Origin: CBDBCU01 sp965203435
GTDB lineage: Bacteria > Chloroflexota > Dehalococcoidia > Lucifugimonadales > UBA3495
Direction of reading: 5' to 3'
DNA length: 64,000 bases
Assembly (NCBI GenBank): GCA_965203435.1
Contig: CBDBCU010000005.1
Location: 186,001-250,000, forward strand
In this document: positions 17,093 to 25,565 of the stretch, one piece after another
Position numbering within the stretch: position 1 is the first letter of the stretch
Layout of the letters: each line of letters opens with the position of its first letter
Program-made: the position numbers and the translations under genes
Notes under the pieces: model-generated
Told to the model about the DNA's origin: nothing
Seen by the model: only the letters and a program-made list of their open reading frames with translations
Databases searched by the model: none

Positions 17093-17950
17093 CTACCCGG
17101 AAGCATCCTCACGGTGTTCGTGGACAGCGTAACCCTCCTCCTCCAGCATTTGCTCCAGCCGCCGCATGGTGTCCCGGCTGTGACGCAGTTCCAAAATCAG
17201 CTGCTCCCGGGTCGGCCCCAAGCGCCGGTCGACTTTGCGCTGATGCTGCTCCCGGATTTCCTCCAGGCTGTTGACGATGATGGCGACGAAAAGGTTGATA
17301 ACCACAAAGGTGCCAATGGAAATGTAGCTGACATAGAACACCCAGGCCAGGGGGGTGGCCGCCATATCGTTGCCCATAATCTTGGTCCAGTCGTCCAGGG
17401 TCAGGATGCTGAACAGGGTCAGCACCGACAAGCCCAGGCTGCCCCAGCTGTCCGGGCTGCTTTCCCGGAACAGCTGATTGCCGATAATGGCGTAGATATA
17501 GACGAAAATGCTCAGCAGCATAATGACATGAAAGACGCTGGGCAGGGCGTGCATCAGGGCCGAGGCAATCAGCCGCAGTTCCCGCACCGTGGAAATCAGG
17601 CGGATGATGCGGAGCATCCGGGCCAGGCGGCCGATGGTGGCGAACTGGCCGGTAGTGGGAATCAGCGACAGGACGATGACCAGAAAGTCAAAGACATTCC
17701 AGCCGTCCCGAAAGTAGCGGTGGGAACGCGGCGCCAGGGCCAGCATTTTCAGCAGAGCCTCGACGATAAAGATGCCGAGGACGACCCGATTGCCCAGGCT
17801 GATGTATTCCCCATAGGCCCGGGCCTGGGGGAAAGTCGCCAGTCCCAGCAGGACGGCATTGAACAGAATGACCCCGATGATGGTGTATTCGAAAGCGCGG
17901 TGGTGTACCAACCCGTCCGCCAGCCGCGAAAAGCGCGCCAACTGATTCAT
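17093..17950 (-). CDS. Voltage-gated cation channel, NaVBac-type single-domain subunit
   Basis: 285 residues, the usual length of bacterial voltage-gated sodium/calcium channels that assemble as tetramers in the inner membrane. S1-S3 lie at about 20-40, 53-72 and 84-98. S4 has Arg108, Arg111, Arg114 and Arg117 at every third position (RLARMLRIIRLIS). S5 is 136-160. The pore loop FSILTLDDWTKI has the filter T184-L185-D186-D187-W188-T189-K190, S6 is 204-228 (FVVINLFVAIIVN) and a coiled-coil tail is 229-270. Sodium channels usually have LESW; LDDW is the change used to make model channels calcium-selective. The long upstream frame is not coding; ATG 17950 gives the normal N-terminus. Confidence 0.9.
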   Translation of the reverse strand: MNQLARFSRLADGLVHHRAFEYTIIGVILFNAVLLGLATFPQARAYGEYISLGNRVVLGIFIVEALLKMLALAPRSHRYFRDGWNVFDFLVIVLSLIPTTGQFATIGRLARMLRIIRLISTVRELRLIASALMHALPSVFHVIMLLSIFVYIYAIIGNQLFRESSPDSWGSLGLSVLTLFSILTLDDWTKIMGNDMAATPLAWVFYVSYISIGTFVVINLFVAIIVNSLEEIREQHQRKVDRRLGPTREQLILELRHSRDTMRRLEQMLEEEGYAVHEHREDASG

Positions 17951-18031
17951 CCCGCCTTGCTCATCCCTTCCTTTGCTGAAAATGCCCGGCCCTGAAATGC
18001 CCGGCCGCCGGGCTTGGGGTAGCCGGCGGAT

Positions 18032-18039
18032 ATGATAGC
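18032..18039 (-). promoter_or_regulatory. Promoter of the cation channel
   Basis: Extended -10 TGCTATCAT on the minus strand; leader of about 75 bases. Confidence 0.45.
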
Positions 18040-18081
18040 ATATTGTTGTTGCGGCGTCATTTCCGGTTCGGCCGCCGGTTC

Positions 18082-18111
18082 CATCCTTCAACCCGTTCAG
18101 GATAAGCGGAT
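18082..18111. repeat. Repeat C
   Basis: CCATCCTTCAACCCGTTCAGGATAAGCGG, a variant core. Confidence 0.65.
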
Positions 18112-18193
18112 GGGGCAGTTGCCCGCGGAAACTCTTGCCCTTTTCCGCGCCTTGCCCTACAATGGCCGGGCAAGGAGAGCAGGGAGCGGCGTT

Positions 18194-19045
18194 ATGGACG
18201 ATTTTGCCCACCCGGAATATCTGATTTCCCCGGCGGAACTGCAAGCCGAATTGCACACCGGCTTGACCGCGCCGGAGCTGGTTATGGTGGATCTGGATTC
18301 CGCCGCCGGCTATCAGCGCGGCCATATCCCCGGCGCAGTGCCTCTGGCCGACAGCTACGAGCGAAATCCGGCTACCGGATGGGTTAATACCCTGCCGCCG
18401 GAAAAGTTCGCCGCCGTTTGCCAGGGCCTGGGTATCGGCGATAATACGGCGGTGGTGGCTTACGATAACAATATGAGCCTGTACGCCGCCCGTTTCTGGT
18501 GGACGCTGCGCTACTACGGCCACCGCAATATCCGGGTCTTAAACGGCGGTTGGCGGGCTTGGATTGCCGCCGGCGGGCCGGTCAGCTTTGCGCCGCCGCC
18601 AGCCGTTGCCGCATCCGAAGTCCGCTTTACGCCGCAGGTTGACCCGTCCCTTATTGTCGGCATTGACGCCGTCCGGGCCGGCTGCAACTTGGCGGACCCG
18701 GTGATTTGGGACACCCGCAGTGCCGGGGAGTATTCCGGGGTGGTGAACCGGGGCAATCGGCGGGCCGGCCATATCGCCGGCGCCATCCATTTGGATTGGC
18801 TGGATTTGATGGAACGGGATACGCACCGATTCAAGCCGGCGGCGGAAATCCAAACCATCCTCAACGAAAAAGGCATCACCCCGGACAAGGCGGTATTCGC
18901 CTATTGACAGGCCGGCCTCCGTGCGGCGCACGGCGTCTTTCTGCTCAATCTGCTGGGCTATGCCAACGCCCGCAACTATGATGCCTCGATGTTCGAGTGG
19001 GCCAACCGGGAGGACACGCCCATGGCTGCCGGGGGCAGATTCTAA
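18194..19045 (+). CDS. Rhodanese/thiosulfate sulfurtransferase with TGA (selenocysteine) at the catalytic position, copy 1
   Basis: 283 residues if the TGA at 18905-18907 is read through. Two rhodanese domains: residues 1-145 (HIPGAVPLADSYE, VVAYDNNMSLYAARFWWTLRYYGH, VLNGGW) and 150-283. In the second the active-site loop reads VFAY-U-QAGLRAAHG, where all ordinary relatives have Cys (YCQ-GxRAAH); U is residue 238. Downstream of the TGA the family continues without a break (LLGYANARNYDASMFEWANREDTP) to TAA. Sulfur or selenium transfer from thiosulfate-type donors is the expected reaction. A hairpin follows the TGA. ATG 18194 has GGGAG 7 bases upstream. The alternative, a pseudogene stopped at 18907, is unlikely because copy 2 has the same codon. 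Confidence 0.8.
18905..18933 (+). promoter_or_regulatory. Candidate bacterial SECIS element in rhodanese copy 1
   Basis: TGA followed after 11 bases by a perfect 6-bp stem CCGTGC / GCACGG with loop GGC. The distance from TGA to loop (17 bases) and a G at the loop start fit bacterial SECIS rules as I know them. The same bases encode RAAH, so part of the match may be due to protein conservation. Confidence 0.6.
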
Positions 19046-19147
19046 CATGGATTAACAGGATATACAGGATTTTGTTGTCTGCTAGGAACGGTTATTGACG
19101 GCCAGTACCGTTCTAATCAGATGCAAAAAAATCCTGTCTATCCATGT
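19045..19147. repeat. Repeat A, full element
   Basis: Arms AACATGGATTAACAGG and CCTGTCTATCCATGT around GGAACGG...CCGTTC; it separates the two Sec-rhodanese genes. Confidence 0.75.
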
Positions 19148-19165
19148 AAATTAAGGGGGGAAACT

Positions 19166-19996
19166 ATGGTTATGGCTGAAGGCTTTGCCCACCCGGAGTT
19201 TCTGGTGGATGCCGCGTGGGTGGCGGCGCATCTGGACGATCCCCAGGTGGTGATAGTGGACGGGGATGTGGAGGCCGGCTACCTGCGCGGCCATATCCCC
19301 GGCGCGGCGCTGGTGCCGGACAACTACGAAAAGGATCCGGCTACCGGCCGGGTGCATATCCTGCCCCCGGAACCCTTTGCCGCCATGTGCCAGAACCTGG
19401 GCATCGGCGACGACACCCTGGTGGTGGCCTACGACAACAATCAGAGCCTTTACGCCGCCCGGCTGTGGTGGGCGCTGAATTACTACGACCACACCCAGGT
19501 CAAGGTGCTGGATGGCGGCTGGCGGCGCTGGGTGGCCGAGGGCCGCCCGATCAGTTTTGACCGCCCCACGCCCCGTAGTGGCGCAACTTTCACTCCGGCC
19601 ATTGACCCGTCCCTTATGGTCCAGGCGGACGAACTGAAAGCGGCCTGCGCCTTGCCCGACGCCGTGCTGTGGGATGTGCGGAGCGACGGGGAATACCGCG
19701 GGGCCAACGACCGGGGCAATCGGCGGGCCGGCCATATTCCCGGAGCCGTCCACCTGGAGTGGCACAATGTGATGGAGCGGGACAGCCACCGTTTCAAGCC
19801 GGCGGCGGAAATCCGGCAGCTGCTGACCGACCACGGCATCACCCCGGACAAGGCGGTCTTTGCCTATTGACAGGGCGGCATCCGTGCGGCGCACGGCACC
19901 TTTCTGCTGAAAATGCTGGGCTATGCCCGGGCCAAAAACTACGATGCCTCCATGGGCGAATGGGCCAACCGGGAGGATACGCCGCTGGAAATTTAG
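19166..19996 (+). CDS. Rhodanese/thiosulfate sulfurtransferase with TGA (selenocysteine) at the catalytic position, copy 2
   Basis: 276 residues with read-through of the TGA at 19868-19870 (residue 235). Paralog of the gene before it: same N-terminal domain (HIPGAALVPDNYEKDPATGR, VVAYDNNQSLYAARLWWALNYYDH, VLDGGW) and the same active-site loop VFAY-U-QGGIRAAHG, ending EWANREDTPLEI. Protein divergence is substantial outside the motifs, so the shared TGA has been kept through real divergence. Start: ATG 19166 after AGGGGGG; a second ATG at 19172 is less well spaced. Likely transcribed with or after copy 1. Confidence 0.8.
19868..19896 (+). promoter_or_regulatory. Candidate bacterial SECIS element in rhodanese copy 2
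   Basis: Same CCGTGC-GGC-GCACGG hairpin at the same distance from TGA as in copy 1, while the bases between TGA and stem differ (CAGGGCGGCAT against CAGGCCGGCCT). Confidence 0.6.
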
Positions 19997-20024
19997 GGCG
20001 GCCAAATGCCAAGCCATCCCCGCA

Positions 20025-20124
20025 ACCGTCATTCCCGCGTAAGCGGGAATCCCGACGCTATTGCCTTATAATGCCGCAATCTTGGCAAGCCACCGCGGGA
20101 TTCCCGCTTACGCGGGAATGACGG
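20025..20124. repeat. Repeat B, paired palindrome
   Basis: Standard 100-bp inverted pair directly behind the second rhodanese. Confidence 0.8.
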
Positions 20125-20290
20125 TTGCGGCGGCGGGACATGACGGTAGGGTGATGGCGGGAATGACGGTAGCGGGATGGCGGCAAAGCCGGCTGTCCGG
20201 GATAGGCCATTGGCAAAAGCCAAGCCCCCGGACAACCTATCCGGGGGCTGACTTTTTGTCCGTTCCGGGGGTTATCCCGGCCGGCGGCGG

Positions 20291-20884
20291 CTAACCGCCG
20301 TTCAGGTGCAGTTGCGCCACCTGTTCCGGGGAAATGACATGGGACAGGATGAAGTGGGCCACATCCCGGCGCATCGGGTCTTCGAGATCGCAGTCCCGCA
20401 GATAGCCGAACTCCGGGTAGAACTCCTCCATCATTTTCTTGACCCGGGGCGGCCCGTGCCGGGAGGCCACCAGATACTCCACGCTGCCCGGATCCCGCCC
20501 CATCTTGGCCTGTTCCCCCTCGGCAATGGCCAGTTCGGCCTCGTAGTCCACCCGATCCACCACGGCCAAGTGTTCCGTGGCGTCCTTGCGACAGCCCTCA
20601 ATCTCCTTGAACAGGTTGTAGAGGGAGGAGACCATGGTGGAGATTTCCTCCAGCATCTGGGGGACGCGCTCCTGCTTGGCGATGGCGGCGTTCATCCGCC
20701 GCTGGGCTTCCTCCATGGCGTTCTTTTTGGCCCGATCCCAGGCGTGCTGCTGCTGGGCCTGGGCCAGTTCCTGCCGCAAGTGCGGAGCCTCCATCGCCAG
20801 GGAACCCAGCTCCCGCACCTTGCTCTCCGCTTCCTCCGCCTGCCGCAGGCGTTCCTGCAATTCCAAGTTCACACGGCTGACCAT
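20291..20884 (-). CDS. Coiled-coil protein of unknown function
   Basis: 197 residues, soluble. Residues 1-90 are a long charged helix (VNLELQERLRQAEEAESKVREL, RMNAAIAKQERVPQMLEEI), likely a dimeric coiled coil. The C-terminal half is compact with EYLVASRHGPPRVKKMMEEFYPEFGYLRDCDLEDPMRRDVAHFIL read in pieces. No catalytic motif is recognised. AAGGAGA precedes ATG 20884. Single gene between repeats. Confidence 0.75.
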   Translation of the reverse strand: MVSRVNLELQERLRQAEEAESKVRELGSLAMEAPHLRQELAQAQQQHAWDRAKKNAMEEAQRRMNAAIAKQERVPQMLEEISTMVSSLYNLFKEIEGCRKDATEHLAVVDRVDYEAELAIAEGEQAKMGRDPGSVEYLVASRHGPPRVKKMMEEFYPEFGYLRDCDLEDPMRRDVAHFILSHVISPEQVAQLHLNGG

Positions 20885-20899
20885 AACTTCCGTCTCCTT

Positions 20900-21440
20900 C
20901 CTTTCGTATCGGTTAGGGAAAATCTGACGCCGCCATTAGCCGGCTTTGACCGGCCGGGGCAACAGGATGCCGGTGCGGACGGGGATTAAATCCCTTGTGC
21001 CGCGCCGGGAACCGTTCCCGGAGACGCCCTTTCCCCAGAATAAGGTTGGCGCCCGGATGTAAGGAGCGGATTTGAGGTTTGGCGGCGGTGGCTGACGGAG
21101 CCCCGATAAAAAGGGGCGGTCGGCCGGGAATAGAAAGAAAGATGATTGCTGTTTGCGCCGCAGAACCCTTATTTGCGCTGCCTTTGCCCCCGAGCGCCAA
21201 AGTCCAGGGGCGTGGGCCATTTGGCCCGAATAAGTTGCCGGTCGCGCACCTCCTTAAAACTGATTCCTCAAAATCCGCAGCCGCCGCTACTGTCCACCCC
21301 ACCAAAAATGCGCTTAACGCTGCGGCCGATATTGGGGCCGCGATCCCGGGCTGCTTTTGAGGTGCGGTCATTAAACCCCACCCAGGGGAAAAGTTGCAAG
21401 GCATTTTGGCGGCGAAAAATGGGGATTTTTGAGAAAATGG
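20900..21440. other. Intergenic stretch without a supported gene
   Basis: About 540 bases with only short or low-quality frames on both strands. An AAGGAGG on the minus strand near 21250 is not followed by a convincing gene. I see no RNA gene or repeat here. Confidence 0.5.
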
Positions 21441-21450
21441 CGGTTAAATT

Positions 21451-21569
21451 AACATGGATAGACCGGATTAACAGGATTTGAGGTTTGATTAGAACGGTAC
21501 TGGCGGTCAATAACCGTTCCCATCAGATACAAAAATCCTGTCCATCCTGTCTATCCATGTTGGAATCCG
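21451..21569. repeat. Repeat A, full element
   Basis: About 119 bp, arms AACATGGATAGACCGG and CTGTCTATCCATGTT, just behind the methyltransferase gene. Confidence 0.75.
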
Positions 21570-21576
21570 CCGGGGG

Positions 21577-24390
21577 TTAACCCAGCCCGCCCACCAGGGC
21601 ATCCCCAGTAAAGGTTTTGCCGGTGATGGCCGGCTCGCTGGCCAGGGCGATGCGGGCCTGCTCCATTGCCGCCGCCGGGATCCGCAAGGCGGCGGCGACC
21701 GCCGCATCCAGCTCTTTGCGGGTATCGCAGGTCAGCATATAGCGCAGTTCCTGAAACTCCCGGCCGCAGAGTTTGTCATAGGCCGCCGCCAACGCCCGAA
21801 CCTGCCGGGGCGGCAGCTTTCCCCAATCCGGGAAAGGGATTAAGTACCGGTCATCTACCGACCAGTTGGGATAGACAATCTTTTTGTTCGAGGTTACTCC
21901 CAGCAAGGCGGTAATGCCCAGGGTGCTGTTCAGATAGGCAACCAGGGCTTTCTGGACGGCTACCCGGTTATGCCGGCCCGGCTCCGGGTGGTACGGCGCA
22001 AAGGCATTGCCCATAATGGCTTGCTCAGAGAACACGGCGGTTACGCGGGTGTTGGGCGTACTCAACCGGGTAGGCAGCAGGGAATGGCTGCGCTGCGCCC
22101 AATGTTCCTCGGCCAGCTTTTCCTTGCCCTTTTTCGGCGCGATATAGACATCCGGCGCGGCGGCCATATACCGACGGAGGTCGCTCTTATGGTCTTTCAA
22201 GGCGCGGTAAAGCGTGCTTTCGTCTTGGGTTACAAAAGCGCTTATGAAATCCCGCGGCCCCTGTTCGCCGGCGGCCTTGCCGGTGCGGACGGGAAACCAT
22301 TTCCCGGCAATAATGCCTTGATAGGTTTCCACTAACTCAGCCCGGACGAATTGGGTGGGAAACCAGTCCCCCTCATTCATTCGGGACTGCGGCCAAGGGG
22401 TGATGCGGTAATCCGGAGAGTTTTCGCCGCGCAGGATGGCCTCGCCCATCGCCTTGGCCTGTACCGGCGTCGGGGGCTTGCTCAGGATTTTGACAAAAAT
22501 CGTTTCCGCCGTCGCGCGGACTTCATCCTTTTGCCAGGGGCGGGCAATTACCAGCATTTCCCCAATGTTCGTATTTTCGGAGAAAGCCATGCCCTGGGGG
22601 TCTTTCAGGGCAACGACATATTCCACGTGCATATCCTTGCCCAGGAACTGACGGATGGGCAAAGCCGACTTGGCCTGCGCCATAGCAATCGGATATATCG
22701 AGGCAATGCGCCCCGCCGCTTTCAGGTGTCGCTGGGCCAGGACGGTAAAGGCATGGGTGCCGCCGGAACGATGGGCGACCGTGTCTTTCAGCAGCTCCTC
22801 CTCTTTGCTTTTGATCGCTTTCTCCTCGGCGGCGGTGAACTGATCGTAGCGGAGGCTATCCCGGGCAAAGGGCGGGTTCATAATGAACAAGTCGGCCGGG
22901 GCCAGGCGCGGGGCCTTTTCCAGTTGCGTCTCAATCTGCTCGCTGGCCTTGTATTCCGGCCACTTGACCAGCATGGGCTTGCTTTCCAACCACTCCAGAC
23001 TGCCCACCTGCGCCGGCAAAACCGGCTTGCCCTCGGCAATTAGCGGCGGCCCCAGCCGCGTCCGGTGGACATTCATATTGCTGAATTGAGTGGTGGGGGA
23101 CATCAGCCCCAAAGTGGTCGCCGCCATGTGGGTGGCGGTCAGGTTGATGTCGTACAGATGCAATACCTTTTCCACCAGGATGGCCGACAGCTGCTCTTGG
23201 TCGACCCCGGCGGCCAATTCCCTAATCCGGGTAGCGGCGGCGATGGGCAAGGTGCCGGTGCCGCAGGCCGGATCCGTAACATTCACCCCGGCGATAGCGT
23301 CAAGACTGTTCCAATCCCGATCCTCCGGCCGGATTGCCAAAGTAGCCAGCAGGGTGGCCCCGGCGGTGCCGGTGTAAAAGGAGCCATCATAGGGGGCGGT
23401 GTCCAATACCCGATGAAAGATGCGCCCCATCACATCCTGGCGGCCGCCGGCCAAATCGCTCGCCAGGTTGCCGGCGGCGTCGGCAATCAGCCGCAGCCCG
23501 TCCCGCCAATTGCGGTCATCCGCCGGGGCTTTCAGGCCGGCAATGGCGGTCTGAAATACCGGCTTGTAATCCAAGGCCAGGATAATATCCCAGGCCCGGG
23601 TCAAGGCGGCAACGATGTCGGCGGCGTCTTTGCAGTGGCTCAGGGGAGCCGGCGGCCACGAGCCGGAATAGGGCGTCGGCTCCGGCTCCCGGGCATCATA
23701 AACCGGTTTGTCCTCCGGTTTCAGATAGGAATCCAGCCGGGCGTGAAACATCATGGCGCTGGCGATAACCAGGCAGCCGCGAATGGCGGCGGTGTCGTAC
23801 CTGGCCTTTTCCCAATGAGCCAACCGGGGGGCATACTCCGCGGCTTTGAGACTGCCCCTTTTCGGCTGCGGCGTTGGCGGCAAATCCAGGGCTTGGGCCA
23901 AACTTTCCTTTTGCGCCGGGGACAGGTTAGCCAGGACCTTGTCCAGCTCCCCGCGCAGTCCGTTGGCGGCGATGTCGGCGTTGCCCATTTGGGCCGGGGC
24001 CATTTTGAGGGCATTGCCCAACTCCCGGGGCGTGCCGGCCAGCCAGGGCGGGTTCTGCTGGTCGGTATCCAGGAAGGCGTAAAGCAGGGTGGATTCCAGA
24101 AAAGTCGGCTGGTCGGAGACGCCGAGGGGATAGCAGACCGCTACCGCCGCGGTGCAATGGCCGTTTTTCAGCCGCTTGCGGCAGTCGGCCAAGGCATCCT
24201 CCCGGTCTTGGCTTTCCTGCCCGTGCTTGGCCTCAATGATGACCGGCTGATTGCGGATTTTGACCAGGGCATCGGCCCAGCCTTTGCCCTTGCCGCGCAG
24301 CCGCACCTGGGTATCGGCATCCAACCCCTGGAGTTTCAGCTCCTGGATCAGAAAAACGGTCAGGGTGTCCTCTTTCTTGCCTTTAGGCAT
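21577..24390 (-). CDS. Single-chain DNA methyltransferase with N-terminal nuclease-like domain (type IIG/I-like)
   Basis: 937 residues. Residues 1-120 hold a PD-(D/E)xK-like core: GKGWADALV followed by PVIIEAKHG (D ... E-x-K). A helical linker follows to about 330. Residues 340-720 are an N6-adenine methyltransferase: GRIFHRVL / FYTGTAGATLLATLAI, SAM motif DPACGTGTLPIA near 390, catalytic NPPF near 500, and GGTHAFTVLAQRHLKAAGRIASIYP. The C-terminal 200 residues (AFAPYHPE, YLNSTLGITALLG, YLIPFPDW) look like a target-recognition segment. One protein could thus restrict and modify DNA. No specificity or helicase gene is nearby. ATG 24390 follows GGAAAGG. Confidence 0.8.
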   Translation of the reverse strand: MPKGKKEDTLTVFLIQELKLQGLDADTQVRLRGKGKGWADALVKIRNQPVIIEAKHGQESQDREDALADCRKRLKNGHCTAAVAVCYPLGVSDQPTFLESTLLYAFLDTDQQNPPWLAGTPRELGNALKMAPAQMGNADIAANGLRGELDKVLANLSPAQKESLAQALDLPPTPQPKRGSLKAAEYAPRLAHWEKARYDTAAIRGCLVIASAMMFHARLDSYLKPEDKPVYDAREPEPTPYSGSWPPAPLSHCKDAADIVAALTRAWDIILALDYKPVFQTAIAGLKAPADDRNWRDGLRLIADAAGNLASDLAGGRQDVMGRIFHRVLDTAPYDGSFYTGTAGATLLATLAIRPEDRDWNSLDAIAGVNVTDPACGTGTLPIAAATRIRELAAGVDQEQLSAILVEKVLHLYDINLTATHMAATTLGLMSPTTQFSNMNVHRTRLGPPLIAEGKPVLPAQVGSLEWLESKPMLVKWPEYKASEQIETQLEKAPRLAPADLFIMNPPFARDSLRYDQFTAAEEKAIKSKEEELLKDTVAHRSGGTHAFTVLAQRHLKAAGRIASIYPIAMAQAKSALPIRQFLGKDMHVEYVVALKDPQGMAFSENTNIGEMLVIARPWQKDEVRATAETIFVKILSKPPTPVQAKAMGEAILRGENSPDYRITPWPQSRMNEGDWFPTQFVRAELVETYQGIIAGKWFPVRTGKAAGEQGPRDFISAFVTQDESTLYRALKDHKSDLRRYMAAAPDVYIAPKKGKEKLAEEHWAQRSHSLLPTRLSTPNTRVTAVFSEQAIMGNAFAPYHPEPGRHNRVAVQKALVAYLNSTLGITALLGVTSNKKIVYPNWSVDDRYLIPFPDWGKLPPRQVRALAAAYDKLCGREFQELRYMLTCDTRKELDAAVAAALRIPAAAMEQARIALASEPAITGKTFTGDALVGGLG

Positions 24391-24434
24391 TAGCTGCCTT
24401 TCCTTTCCCCGGAGTTTCCCGCCCGGATTTTCCC

Positions 24435-24463
24435 ATTGTAAGGATGACCTAAGGAAATGGCAA
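24435..24463 (-). promoter_or_regulatory. Promoter of the methyltransferase
   Basis: -35 TTGCCA (24458-24463), 17-base spacer, -10 TACAAT (24435-24440). Confidence 0.65.
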
Positions 24464-24532
24464 TTTGCCATCCCTGCCATCCTTATCCCGCAATCCTCCA
24501 GCCGGGGGGCGCCGGTTTCCTTTCCCGCCCGA

Positions 24533-25492
24533 TTAGGGGTAGGGGACGATGAAAGTTGCCACATCCTGGTCGGCGGCCTGGGCGCGTTGGGCCTCGTCCA
24601 GGTAGGCGGTGATGACGGCCGGGGTCGCCGTCCCGCCGGTAGCCGCCGCCAGGTAGTCGGCCCGGCGGCGGGCCCGGTTGATGTCCTCCTCCCCGGCGGT
24701 GATGGATACTTCAATCACCACATGGCGGTTGTCCGCGCCGGAGAGGATGAGGTCGGTGTCATACACTTCCGAGGACTGATCCAGGGAGAGGATGCCGCTG
24801 CTGAGGGCCCGGGATATGGCGCGGTGCAGCTGCGGGGCGGCCTGCCCGTCCTGGGTCAGGGCGATGTAAGGCTCGGTCAAGCCCAACCTATGCTGGGCGC
24901 GAAACAGGGCCTTGGCCCGCACATTGCGCTCGTAGGCGCTGCCCTCTACATTGCTCAGCCGCCCCTCCATCCGATCCATCCGGGCGTGGAATCCATCCAT
25001 CCGAGTATGGAATCCATCCATCCGGTCGCCGTGCTGGGTCTGCACCTCGCTGATCTGGGTCAGCTGCTCGCCGTGCTGGTCCTGCACCTCGCTGATCTGC
25101 GCCAGCTGCTCACTGTGTTGGGCCTGCGTCTCGCTGATCTGCGCCAGCTGCGCGGTATGCTGGGCCAGCTGGGCGCTGTGTTGGGCCAGCTGGGCGCTGT
25201 GTTGGGCCAACTGCGCGGTATGCTGGGCCTGCACCTCGCTGATCTGGGCCAACTGCGCGCTGTGCTGCGTCAGTTGCGCGTTGTGCTGCCCCAGCAACTG
25301 CCGCTGCTGGGCCAATTCCTCCCGGACCTGCCGGTTGTTCTCTTGAGAAACCTGGACGAACTCGGCCAGCTGGGCCGGCAGGTTCAGCAGTTCCTCGCCC
25401 AGCAGGAGGCCCCGGATGGTGTCCGCCCATTCCGGTTGCTCCCGCAGGATGCGGGCCAAATCGCCGATGTTGTTAATCGTTTGCGTCGTCAT
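24533..25492 (-). CDS. Coiled-coil protein with C-terminal PD-(D/E)xK-like domain
   Basis: 319 residues. Residues 1-50 are a helical start. Residues 55-165 are an almost regular heptad array (AQLAQHSAQLAQH, QISEVQAQH units of 7 and 14), followed by MDGFHTRMDGFHARMDRMEGRLSNVEGSAYE. The last 130 residues contain YDTDLILSGAD...VVIEVSITAGEEDINRARRRADYL, where D ... E-V-S resembles the nuclease core with the Lys replaced by Ser. Similar 'DUF3782-like' coiled-coil/nuclease-fold proteins are common in Chloroflexota and cyanobacteria; function unknown. The start at 25492 is set by a leaderless promoter. Confidence 0.75.
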   Translation of the reverse strand: MTTQTINNIGDLARILREQPEWADTIRGLLLGEELLNLPAQLAEFVQVSQENNRQVREELAQQRQLLGQHNAQLTQHSAQLAQISEVQAQHTAQLAQHSAQLAQHSAQLAQHTAQLAQISETQAQHSEQLAQISEVQDQHGEQLTQISEVQTQHGDRMDGFHTRMDGFHARMDRMEGRLSNVEGSAYERNVRAKALFRAQHRLGLTEPYIALTQDGQAAPQLHRAISRALSSGILSLDQSSEVYDTDLILSGADNRHVVIEVSITAGEEDINRARRRADYLAAATGGTATPAVITAYLDEAQRAQAADQDVATFIVPYP

Positions 25493-25499
25493 AACGGCC

Positions 25500-25505
25500 A
25501 TTATA
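25500..25505 (-). promoter_or_regulatory. Leaderless -10 of the coiled-coil/nuclease-like gene
   Basis: TATAAT on the minus strand, 7 bases before ATG 25492, the same geometry as the GT39-like genes. Confidence 0.65.
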
Positions 25506-25565
25506 CACCGCCGGCGGGCGCGGCGCAAGGGCGGCGGCGCTGATTTCCTTTCTTGCCCCCTACCC

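Noticed and set aside
17951..18523. N-terminal extension of the cation channel frame
   Set aside because: No similarity to channel N-termini, overlaps the rhodanese gene on the other strand, and contains the promoter.
18032..18907. Reading the first rhodanese as a complete 238-residue protein ending at TGA
   Set aside because: It would lack the active-site loop and last helices, and the neighbouring paralog stops at the same codon; read-through is the better explanation.
20913..21404. Open frame on the minus strand of the gap
   Set aside because: Low-complexity composition, no recognisable domain and a poor start; treated as non-coding.
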